Shown here piece after piece: positions 8,732 to 15,527 of a stretch of 64,000 nt of DNA. The position numbers and the translations under genes were made by a program. Under the pieces are notes generated by a model. That model saw only the letters and a list, made by a program, of their open reading frames with translations. It made no database searches and had not been told where the DNA came from. The first letter of the stretch is position 1; each line of letters opens with the position of its first letter. This DNA is from Ardenticatenaceae bacterium (lineage in GTDB: Bacteria > Chloroflexota > Anaerolineae > Promineifilales > Promineifilaceae), in the NCBI GenBank assembly GCA_020634375.1, contig JACKBX010000004.1:310001-374000 (forward strand), given 5' to 3'.

Positions 8732-9982
8732 TTAGAGTAGCAGGCGTAACGGCCGTTCCAAATGCCCTTTCAATACCTGCAAAAACTGTGCCGCTTCCGC
8801 GCCGTCGGTAACACGATGGTCGGCAGAAATGGTTACTTTCATGCGTGTGCCAATTGTCAGCTCGCCATCGACCACGACCGGCACCTGTTTTACCGAGCCG
8901 ACCGCCAAAATGGCCGCTTCCGGCGGATTGATAATGGCGATGAAGTGGTCCACATCAAACGCCCCCAGATTACTCACAGAAAAGGTGCTGCCAGTGACAT
9001 CTTCGGGCTTGATTTTGCCTGCACGGGCACGGGCGATCATGGTTTTGTTGTCCGCCGCTACCTTAGACAAGGTAGAGGTATCCGTGTCCTTTTGCACGAC
9101 GGTGAGCAGGCCGCCTTCAATGGCAACGGCCGTACCCACATTCACCCGCTGGTGTCGCACCAACTTGTCCCCGGCAAACGACGCATTCAAGTTCGGGAAC
9201 TCGCGCAGCGCCAGCGCCGCCGCCTTCACGATCAGGTCATTGATCGTCACTTTATTTTCGTCTGGCAGCGCCGCATTAATTTGCTTGCGTAGCGCCAACG
9301 CCTCAGCCATATCCACTTCGGTGGTCACGTAGAAATGGGGAACGGTCGTTTTGCTCTCCACCATGCGCCGCCCAATGGCTTGCCGCAGACGCGTCGTTGC
9401 CACCTCTTCTGTGTCCGGGCCAGCAGCGACCGGGGTTGGTTCTGGCGTGACAACAGGGGTGGTCTGCGGTTGAGCGACATAGGCTTCCAAATCGCTGCGG
9501 CGGATACGGCCGTTCGGCCCAGTACCATCCACCTGCGCCAGATTAATCCCTCGCTCCTCCGCTAATCGGCGAGCTACCGGCGTTGCCTTCACGCCGGCGG
9601 GGAACTCGGCAGAAATGGCTTCGCCGCTGGGTGCTGCGGGTGCTGTTGCTGCGGCTGTCGTCCCTGCCGGGGCTGGTGCAGCCTCTTTCGTCGCTGGCTT
9701 TTGCACTGCGCTGACGCCGCCTTTCAGGCCAGAAATGTCTTCGCCCGGCTGGCCCACAATCGCCAGATTCGCGCCAATGGGCACGACCGCGCCAGCCTCT
9801 TCCAAAAAGGCTAACAGCGTCCCTTCCACCTGCGCTTCTAAATCCAGGGTGGCCTTGTCTGATTCAATTTCGGCGACAACTTCCCCTTTATTAACCAGAT
9901 CGCCCACATCTTTGAGCCAAGTGTTTAAGACCCCCTCACGCATATCAAAGCCCAACTTGGGCATGACGATATACTCAGCCAT
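8732..9982 (-). CDS. pdhC: 2-oxoacid dehydrogenase E2 (dihydrolipoyl acyltransferase)
   Basis: The E2 core of a pyruvate or branched-chain 2-oxoacid dehydrogenase complex; it transfers the acyl group from lipoate to CoA. The 416 residues show one lipoyl domain (1-77) with the lipoylated Lys43 in EIESDKATLDLE and an Ala/Pro/Thr-rich linker. Next comes a peripheral subunit-binding domain (VKATPVARRLAEERGINL to RIRRSDLEAYV), and then the catalytic domain with ISADHRVTDGAEAAQFL holding the active-site His and Asp-Gly. Its ATG overlaps the stop of the E1-beta gene (TAATG), so translation is coupled. No E3 (lipoamide dehydrogenase) gene lies in the window. Substrate choice, pyruvate versus branched-chain acids, cannot be read from sequence alone. 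Confidence 0.94.
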   Translation of the reverse strand: MAEYIVMPKLGFDMREGVLNTWLKDVGDLVNKGEVVAEIESDKATLDLEAQVEGTLLAFLEEAGAVVPIGANLAIVGQPGEDISGLKGGVSAVQKPATKEAAPAPAGTTAAATAPAAPSGEAISAEFPAGVKATPVARRLAEERGINLAQVDGTGPNGRIRRSDLEAYVAQPQTTPVVTPEPTPVAAGPDTEEVATTRLRQAIGRRMVESKTTVPHFYVTTEVDMAEALALRKQINAALPDENKVTINDLIVKAAALALREFPNLNASFAGDKLVRHQRVNVGTAVAIEGGLLTVVQKDTDTSTLSKVAADNKTMIARARAGKIKPEDVTGSTFSVSNLGAFDVDHFIAIINPPEAAILAVGSVKQVPVVVDGELTIGTRMKVTISADHRVTDGAEAAQFLQVLKGHLERPLRLLL

Positions 9983-10953
9983 TACAAAATCTCCTTCACC
10001 GCCGCAATCACGCGCTGCTTGTTGATCAGTGCTGACTGCTCCAGTTCCCGCGAGTAAGGCAGCGGTGCTTCTAACTGGGCCACGCGCTTGATGGGCGCGT
10101 CAATGTAGTCGAACGCCTCCTCTTGCAGCCGGGCAACGACTTCTGCGCCAATGCCGTAAGAGCGATGCCCTTCTTCCACCACCACAGCTCTGAAGGTTTT
10201 TTGGAAGGAAGCGATGACTGGGCCCATGTCTAACGGCCGTAACGTCCTCAAATCCACCACCTCAGCCTCAATCCCTTCCTTCGCCAATTCGTCCGCCGCT
10301 TCCATCGCCACCTGCAACCCCTGCGCATACCCCACAATCGTTACATCCGACCCTTCCCGTTTCACGTCAGACTTGCCGATGGGCAGCACGTACTCGCCCT
10401 CCGGCACTTCACCACGAATCTGGTACAGCGTGGCGTGTTCAATAAACAACACCGGGTCATCAGTACGAATTGCCGCTTTCAACAACCCTTTTGCATCATA
10501 CGGCGTGGCTGGGGAAACCACTTTTAGGCCGGGAAAATGGGCGAAAATCACATCCGGGGTGTGGCTGTGTGTCGCGCCCAACTGCCGCCCACCGCCGCCC
10601 GGCGAGCGGAATACCAATGGGATTTTCATCTGCCCGCCAAACATGTAGCGCAGTTTGGCAGCGTGGTTAATGATGGCGTCAAAGGCCACAAAGGCGAAGT
10701 TAATGGTCATGAACTCCGCCACCGGGCGCAGCCCATTCATCGCCGCGCCCACGGCCGCCCCGCCAATGACCATCTCTGAAATGGGAGTGTCGCGCACGCG
10801 GCGCGGCCCAAATTCGTCGTAAAATCCGCGCGTCACGGCATACGTGCCGCCCCAAACGCCAACTTCCTCCCCCATAATGAATACATTTTCGTCGCGGTGC
10901 ATCTCTTCGCGCAGCGCGTCGGTTATTGCCTGTCTCATTGTAATGCGTGCCAT
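9982..10953 (-). CDS. pdhB: 2-oxoacid dehydrogenase E1 beta subunit
   Basis: The beta subunit of the thiamine-diphosphate-dependent E1 enzyme. It opens with RITMRQAITDALREEMHRDENVFIMGEEVG in outline (members share the MREA/LREEM and GEDVG-like motifs), carries the region around FMTINFAFVAFDAIINHAAK, and has the C-terminal transketolase-like domain with VVEEGHRSYGIGAEV. At 323 residues it is normal for the PdhB/BkdB type. The ATG at 10953 has GGAGATAG upstream. It lies between the E1-alpha and E2 genes; a heptamer hairpin separates it from E1-alpha. Confidence 0.95.
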   Translation of the reverse strand: MARITMRQAITDALREEMHRDENVFIMGEEVGVWGGTYAVTRGFYDEFGPRRVRDTPISEMVIGGAAVGAAMNGLRPVAEFMTINFAFVAFDAIINHAAKLRYMFGGQMKIPLVFRSPGGGGRQLGATHSHTPDVIFAHFPGLKVVSPATPYDAKGLLKAAIRTDDPVLFIEHATLYQIRGEVPEGEYVLPIGKSDVKREGSDVTIVGYAQGLQVAMEAADELAKEGIEAEVVDLRTLRPLDMGPVIASFQKTFRAVVVEEGHRSYGIGAEVVARLQEEAFDYIDAPIKRVAQLEAPLPYSRELEQSALINKQRVIAAVKEIL

Positions 10954-10966
10954 ATCTATCTCCAGC

Positions 10967-11006
10967 AGTTAGCGGTTAGCTCTTAGCCGTTAGCTTTTAG
11001 CTAATT
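10967..11006. repeat. TTAGCNN heptamer repeat between pdhA and pdhB
   Basis: Five to six TTAGCNN heptamers in a row fill the gap inside the dehydrogenase operon and reach the pdhA stop codon. The closing TTGCTAA can pair with TTAGC words. The same word recurs at 30018-30051. Confidence 0.75.
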
Positions 11007-11007
11007 G

Positions 11008-11967
11008 CTAATCTTCCACGTAAATATCGGTAAACAATTCTTCTGGGGCCGGCAAAGGTGATTCCTCGGCGAACTGCACGGCTTCGGTCAATTCCGCTTC
11101 GACGGTGTGGTCTATGCCATCTAGCTCTTCTTTGGTTGCCACATCATTTTCCAAAATGTGCCGTTCCAAAATGCCGATGGCGTCGTCTTCGCGCCACTTT
11201 TCCACTTCATCTTTGGTGCGATAGCGCAGCGGGTCGCCCATGCTGTGACCCTCATAGCGGTAGGTGAGCATTTCCAGGAATTGTGGCCCTTTGCCTTCTC
11301 GAATTGCTTGCAGCGCTTCTTGGGTGGCTTTGTACACTTCAAAGACGTTCATGCCGTCTACTTGTTTGCCTTCCATGCCGTAGGCGCTGGCCTTCTGCAT
11401 GATGGCCGAGACAGCAGATGCACGGGAAACGGCCGTGCCCATCCCATATTGATTATTCTCGCAAATCCACAACACCGGTAGCTTCCACACACCGGCCAGG
11501 TTCAGCGACTCGTGGAAGTAGCCAATATTCGTCGCGCCATCGCCAAAATAGCAGAGCGCGGCATTATCCGTCTCGCGGTAGCTTTCCGAAAGGCCCAACC
11601 CGGCTGCCAGACTCAAGTGTGCGCCAACCACTGCATGACCGCCCCAAAAATTACGTGTCACGTCGGCCATGTGCATCGAGCCGCCTTTCCCTTTGCTAAT
11701 ACCGGTGGCCTTGCCCAACATCTCGGCCATCACTGCTTTGGTTTCAATGCCCACAGCCAGCGCATGTCCATGATCACGATAAGCTGTGATGATATGGTCG
11801 GTTGGGCGCCGCGCTGCAATCGTGCCAACGGCAATGGCCTCTTGCCCCACGTATAGATGCAAAAAGCCGCCAATTTTGCCTAATTGATATAGTTCGGCAG
11901 ACTTCTGCTCAAACCGTCGAATGAGCACCATTTGCCGATACCATTCAAGTAACATTGCTTTGTCCAT
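11008..11967 (-). CDS. pdhA: 2-oxoacid dehydrogenase E1 alpha subunit
   Basis: The alpha subunit of the E1 decarboxylase; it binds thiamine diphosphate and Mg. Seen are the opening RQMVLIRRFEQKSAELYQ, the segment FLHLYVGQEAIAVG, a GGSMHMAD motif and the ThDP motif CYFGDGATNIGYFHESLN ending in WICENNQYGMGT. It is 319 residues, the usual length. The ATG at 11967 is preceded by AGGAGA. It is the first gene of the E1-alpha, E1-beta, E2 operon and has a structured leader at 11992-12065. Confidence 0.95.
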   Translation of the reverse strand: MDKAMLLEWYRQMVLIRRFEQKSAELYQLGKIGGFLHLYVGQEAIAVGTIAARRPTDHIITAYRDHGHALAVGIETKAVMAEMLGKATGISKGKGGSMHMADVTRNFWGGHAVVGAHLSLAAGLGLSESYRETDNAALCYFGDGATNIGYFHESLNLAGVWKLPVLWICENNQYGMGTAVSRASAVSAIMQKASAYGMEGKQVDGMNVFEVYKATQEALQAIREGKGPQFLEMLTYRYEGHSMGDPLRYRTKDEVEKWREDDAIGILERHILENDVATKEELDGIDHTVEAELTEAVQFAEESPLPAPEELFTDIYVED

Positions 11968-11991
11968 TCATATCTCCTTACACCAAGCTAA

Positions 11992-12065
11992 TTTAACTTT
12001 GGAAACCCGCGAGGTCATTTGCAGCATTACCCCCCGGTAAACCCTCACAAAGTTAAACAAATGAC
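11992..12065 (-). promoter_or_regulatory. Pseudoknot-capable leader before the dehydrogenase operon
   Basis: Two inverted pairs interlock here. GTCATTTG/CAAATGAC occupy 12014-12021 and 12058-12065; TTTAACTTTG/CAAAGTTAAA occupy 11992-12001 and 12048-12057. Read as RNA from the minus strand the order is A-B-A'-B', so the stems could form an H-type pseudoknot (8 and 10 bp) or two exclusive hairpins. A small TTACC/GGTAA hairpin lies in the loop. The last arm ends about 15 nt upstream of the pdhA ribosome site. The pairing is seen; the regulatory role is inference. Confidence 0.5.
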
Positions 12066-12221
12066 TTCGTATTTATCTATGAAATAATGGGAAATGATTG
12101 CTGTTTCTGTTCAACCCGTAATGAAACCATTGGTTACGGATTCGGTCTGTAAGGTTGACACCTCAACGATTCTCAGTGTACCAAAAATCGAGATGGCTGG
12201 CGAACCATTTGGGGACGTTTC

Positions 12222-13136
12222 TCACACAAAGCATACTTCAGCGCCGTGTTGCGCTACCGGCAAAATCCAGGCGCGGCTGTGCAGACCGGCTTCAGCGAAA
12301 ACGGCCGTGACCGCCGTCACAATTTTCTCATGCCCTGTTGCCGCAAAGGCCACTACACTTGGCCCCGCGCCACTAATGGCCGCACTTGCTGCGCCCGCTG
12401 CCTGTGCTGCTTGCAGTGCCTGCGCCAATCCTGGAACCAATGGGATGCGGTAAGGTTGGTGCAGCCTGTCCTGCATGGCAGTTGCCAACGCCGCAAAATC
12501 GCCTGCGGTCAATGCGCGTACCAGCAGCCCCACTCGCCCGGCGTTAAAAACGGCGTCTGCTAATGGCACATGAGTGGGCAACGCCGCCCGTGCCGCTGCC
12601 GTAGGAAAATCAAAATCTGGCAGCACGTAGACCACTTGCAAAGGCGGGATGGCAATGGCTTCTATGTGCCAATTGTCATGGCTGCGCACGCTGAGAACCA
12701 GCCCGCCGTACAGCGCCGGAGCCACGTTGTCGGGGTGGCCTTCCATGTCAATCGCCAGGTGCAGCACGTCCTCTTGGCTGAGGGGGCTGCCCAATAGGCC
12801 GTTGGCGGCTAACATGCCGCCCAGCACGGCCGCCGCGCTGCTGCCCAATCCGCTGCCGACGGGGATGTTGTTGTGCTGGTGGATGTGTAGGGTGGACGGC
12901 CGTTCTCCCACCCCATCAAACACAACCTCTGCCGCCCGCAAAACTAGATTGCTCCCGTCGCGGGGCAGGTGGTTGGCCCCTTCCCCGGTGATGGTGATGG
13001 ATGTGGTTGCAGTCGTTGCATCAACGGCCGTAAACGTCACCGTATTGGTCAAACCCAAAGCCAGGCCCAGGCAATCAAAGCCCGGCCCCAAATTAGCCGT
13101 CGTGGCTGGAACAGTTACTTGTACTTTCATGTGCAT
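12222..13136 (-). CDS. thrB: Homoserine kinase
   Basis: A GHMP-family kinase of about 302-304 residues that phosphorylates homoserine with ATP in threonine synthesis. Motif 1 is KVQVTVPATTANLGPGFDCL, the ATP-binding motif 2 is PVGSGLGSSAAAVLGG (about residues 91-107), and motif 3 is AAISGAGPSVVAFA. These are the three GHMP motifs in the order expected for ThrB. The start is the ATG at 13136 or the in-frame ATG two codons later; no clear ribosome site helps to choose. No other threonine-pathway gene lies nearby. The 254-bp gap before pdhA makes a shared transcript uncertain. Confidence 0.93.
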   Translation of the reverse strand: MHMKVQVTVPATTANLGPGFDCLGLALGLTNTVTFTAVDATTATTSITITGEGANHLPRDGSNLVLRAAEVVFDGVGERPSTLHIHQHNNIPVGSGLGSSAAAVLGGMLAANGLLGSPLSQEDVLHLAIDMEGHPDNVAPALYGGLVLSVRSHDNWHIEAIAIPPLQVVYVLPDFDFPTAAARAALPTHVPLADAVFNAGRVGLLVRALTAGDFAALATAMQDRLHQPYRIPLVPGLAQALQAAQAAGAASAAISGAGPSVVAFAATGHEKIVTAVTAVFAEAGLHSRAWILPVAQHGAEVCFV

Positions 13137-13165
13137 TATTTTACGCTAGAATCGGGCAGGGATCA

Positions 13166-13239
13166 GTAAGTCAGTATTCAGTAATCAGTAGATCAGTGAA
13201 CTGCTTACTGATTACTGACTCACTGATTACTGAATACTG
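13166..13239. repeat. TCAGTNN heptamer hairpin
   Basis: Between divergent thrB and the RlmI-like gene. The arms CAGTATTCAGTAATCAGT (13172-13189) and its exact complement (13222-13239) make an 18-bp perfect stem built from TCAGTNN words. The same words recur at 21694-21746 and 24905-24938. Confidence 0.8.
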
Positions 13240-13256
13240 GCAAAAGAGACTGACAC

Positions 13257-14516
13257 ATGAGCAATCACAACGGCAACGGTCACTACCTACAACTCCCTCC
13301 TATTGGCGAGCGGCGCATTGCTTTGCGCGTTAGCAGTGCAGCAGAGCGGGCGATTCGTCGCGGCCATCCCTGGCTGTTTGCCCAGGCTATCGAGCGCCAA
13401 AGCCACCAGGGTGCGCCCGGTGATTTTGCCGTCATTTTTGATCGCAAAGGGCGCTTTCTGGCGGTGGGGCTGTATGATCCCACTGCGCCGCTGCGTGTGC
13501 GCATTTTGCACATGGGCACGCCGTTGACCATTGATGCAGCCTGGTTTCGGGCGCGACTGCTGGGCGCATTTGCCCATCGCCAATCGCTGATGGATGACCC
13601 ACAGACAAATGGCTACCGCCTGGTTCACGGCGAGAATGACGGCCTGCCGGGGCTGGTCATTGACCGCTATGCTGATACGTGCGTGCTGAAATTGGATACG
13701 CCAGCCTGGATTCCGCATTTGAATGAGGTCTTGGCGGTGTTGCTGGAAACGGCCGTGCCCCAACGCATCATGCTGCGCCTCAGCCGTTCTGTGCAGGAAT
13801 TGGGTGATGCTTTGTATGGCTTGAAGGATGGCGTGGTGTTATACGGCGAGCCATTGCGCGACCCGGTCATTTTTCTGGAAAATGGGCTGCAATTTGAGGT
13901 GGATGTGCGCCTGGGGCAGAAAACCGGCTTCTTTTTAGACCAGCGTGATAATCGGGCGCGGGTGGAGAAACTGGCGGCGGACAAGCGCGTGTTGAATGTG
14001 TTTGCCTACACGGGCGGCTTTTCGTTGTATGCGGCGCGGGGTGCAGCGCGGGAAGTGGTCAGTTTGGACATCAGCCAACCGGCGCTGGCTGCTGCGGGGC
14101 GTAATTTTAAGTTGAACCAGCACATCCCGGCGGTGGCGGCTGCCAGCCACGAACTGCTGTTGGGCGATGCTTTTCGTGCGATGGAGCAGTTGCGGGATAG
14201 TCACCGCAAGTTTGACATGGTGGTGATTGACCCACCCTCGTTTGCCTCCAAGCGGGCGGATGTGCCGGGGGCATTGGGCGCGTATCAGCGGTTGGTGCGC
14301 CTGGGGCTGAGTGTGCTGCGCGGCGGGGGCACGCTGGTGATGGCTTCCTGCTCCAGCCGGGTGACGGCGGATGCTTTTTTTGCGGCTGTGCATGAGGCGG
14401 CGGTGATGGGGGGACGGCCGTTGCAAGAAATCGAGCGCACTTTCCACGCCATTGATCATCCCATCGGTTTCAAAGAAGGGGCGTACCTCAAATGCCTGTT
14501 TGCGATTGCAAATTAG
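13257..14516 (+). CDS. RlmI-like SAM-dependent rRNA methyltransferase
   Basis: A 419-residue protein of the RlmI/YccW type, which methylates C5 of a cytosine in 23S rRNA in E. coli. An N-terminal PUA-like domain (about residues 20-100, with RRGHPWLFAQAIE) is followed by a central region and a Rossmann methyltransferase domain. The latter has motif I LNVFAYTGGFSLYAARGAA, acidic VVSLDISQPAL and motif IV MVVIDPPSFASKR; a later Cys-containing motif VMASCSSRV is typical of m5C enzymes. The architecture and length fit the family; the exact target base is inference. Confidence 0.9.
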   Translation: MSNHNGNGHYLQLPPIGERRIALRVSSAAERAIRRGHPWLFAQAIERQSHQGAPGDFAVIFDRKGRFLAVGLYDPTAPLRVRILHMGTPLTIDAAWFRARLLGAFAHRQSLMDDPQTNGYRLVHGENDGLPGLVIDRYADTCVLKLDTPAWIPHLNEVLAVLLETAVPQRIMLRLSRSVQELGDALYGLKDGVVLYGEPLRDPVIFLENGLQFEVDVRLGQKTGFFLDQRDNRARVEKLAADKRVLNVFAYTGGFSLYAARGAAREVVSLDISQPALAAAGRNFKLNQHIPAVAAASHELLLGDAFRAMEQLRDSHRKFDMVVIDPPSFASKRADVPGALGAYQRLVRLGLSVLRGGGTLVMASCSSRVTADAFFAAVHEAAVMGGRPLQEIERTFHAIDHPIGFKEGAYLKCLFAIAN

Positions 14517-14540
14517 AGGTTGGAGCCTCAAGGCATATAA

Positions 14541-14750
14541 CACTTTATTTTTGAAAATTCGCCTTCTTGGATTGATCCAAACCCATTTAATTTCCCTAAT
14601 ATATTCCCTGGGATTAATCCAAACCCATCTATTTTGGAAAATAGACCCTCTTGGATTAATTCAAGCTTATCTATTTTTAGAAATAGAGTGCCTGGGATTA
14701 ATCTAAACCTATCTATTTTTAAAAATATGCCCTTTTGAATTAATCCAAAC
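14541..14750. repeat. 42-bp tandem repeat (about five copies)
   Basis: The anchor GGATTAATCC or a close variant recurs at 14569, 14611, 14653, 14695 and 14737, exactly 42 bp apart, with a partial copy starting near 14541. Each unit also holds an inner dyad of the type CTATTTTtagAAATAG. The array is AT-rich against GC-rich surroundings. Because 42 is a multiple of three, both strands stay open as 14-residue peptide repeats (GLIQTHLF-type on plus), but there is no ribosome site or coding sign. It lies between a methyltransferase gene and an ECF sigma gene. Confidence 0.9.
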
Positions 14751-14939
14751 TGATAACTCTTCATCATTGTGGCTGGTTCGATCGTCATTTTAGAGTACCC
14801 GCCAGACGATAAACCGCAGGGCGTTTCAGGCGGATAAGTATACTATTCGGCGATGGCCTAAAATTCCCTGTTATAAATTCACCATTTCTTGCGACATAAT
14901 AAATAGAACAAGGCAAAGCCTTCTGATCGGAGGGTGTGA
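14751..14939 (+). promoter_or_regulatory. Upstream region of the first ECF sigma gene
   Basis: A TG-extended -10-like element (TGTTATAAA, TATAAA at 14872-14877) lies about 65 bp before the start; no good -35 is visible. A strong ribosome site GGAGGG (14929-14934) sits 5 bases before the ATG at 14940. The segment 14816-14834 has an imperfect CCGC/GCGG dyad. Confidence 0.35.
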
Positions 14940-15527
14940 ATGATTAGTAGTCAAATAGTTGGCACAACTGAACCCCCGCCGTACCAGCATGATGACATTG
15001 TATTGGTGCGCCGGGCGCAAAAAGACCTGACTTCGTTTTCGGAGCTGTACCAACGCTATGCACAGCAAGTGTATCGCTATTTGTTGGTGCGGGTGGGCAA
15101 CGTGGATGATGCGCAGGACTTGACTTCGCAAACCTTTTTGGTGGCGATGGAGAGTTTGCACAAGTTCCGCGGCGACGGGCATTTTGCGGCGTGGTTGTTG
15201 GGCATTGCGCGGCACAAGACGGTTGATCAGTACCGCCGCCGTAAGCCGGAAACGGCGTTGGAAACGGCCGTTTCCTTGCCCCACACCGACGATACGCCCG
15301 ACGTGGTGATTGACCGGCAGCTAGAGATTGAACGGGTAGCCCGTAAATTGCAAACCATTGCGCCTGACCGGGCAGAAGCGCTTTCGCTGCGGCTGTTCGC
15401 CGGGCTGGAAGTGTCTGAAATCGCCCGGCTGATGGAGAAGAATGAAGCGGCCGTGCGCATGTTGGTCTTTCGCGGATTACGTGATTTGCAGGCGCAGTTG
15501 AATGGGTTACGGGAGGAAAGAGCATGA
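14940..15527 (+). CDS. ECF-type RNA polymerase sigma factor
   Basis: A 195-residue sigma-70 family ECF factor. Region 2 is seen as FSELYQRYAQQVYRYLLVRVG with DAQDLTSQTFLVAMESL, and region 4 as RAEALSLRLFAGLEVSEIARLMEKNEAAVRMLVFRGLRDL in outline. It should direct polymerase to a regulon controlled by the membrane protein encoded next; the genes overlap (ATGA), so the pair is translationally coupled. The ribosome site is GGAGGG. A second, separate ECF pair is found at 20069-21648. Confidence 0.95.
   Translation: MISSQIVGTTEPPPYQHDDIVLVRRAQKDLTSFSELYQRYAQQVYRYLLVRVGNVDDAQDLTSQTFLVAMESLHKFRGDGHFAAWLLGIARHKTVDQYRRRKPETALETAVSLPHTDDTPDVVIDRQLEIERVARKLQTIAPDRAEALSLRLFAGLEVSEIARLMEKNEAAVRMLVFRGLRDLQAQLNGLREERA

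Noticed and set aside
14452..14788. Open frames on both strands through the 42-bp repeat, reading 14-residue repeats
   Set aside because: They are open only because 42 is a multiple of three; no ribosome site, start context or neighbour supports translation.
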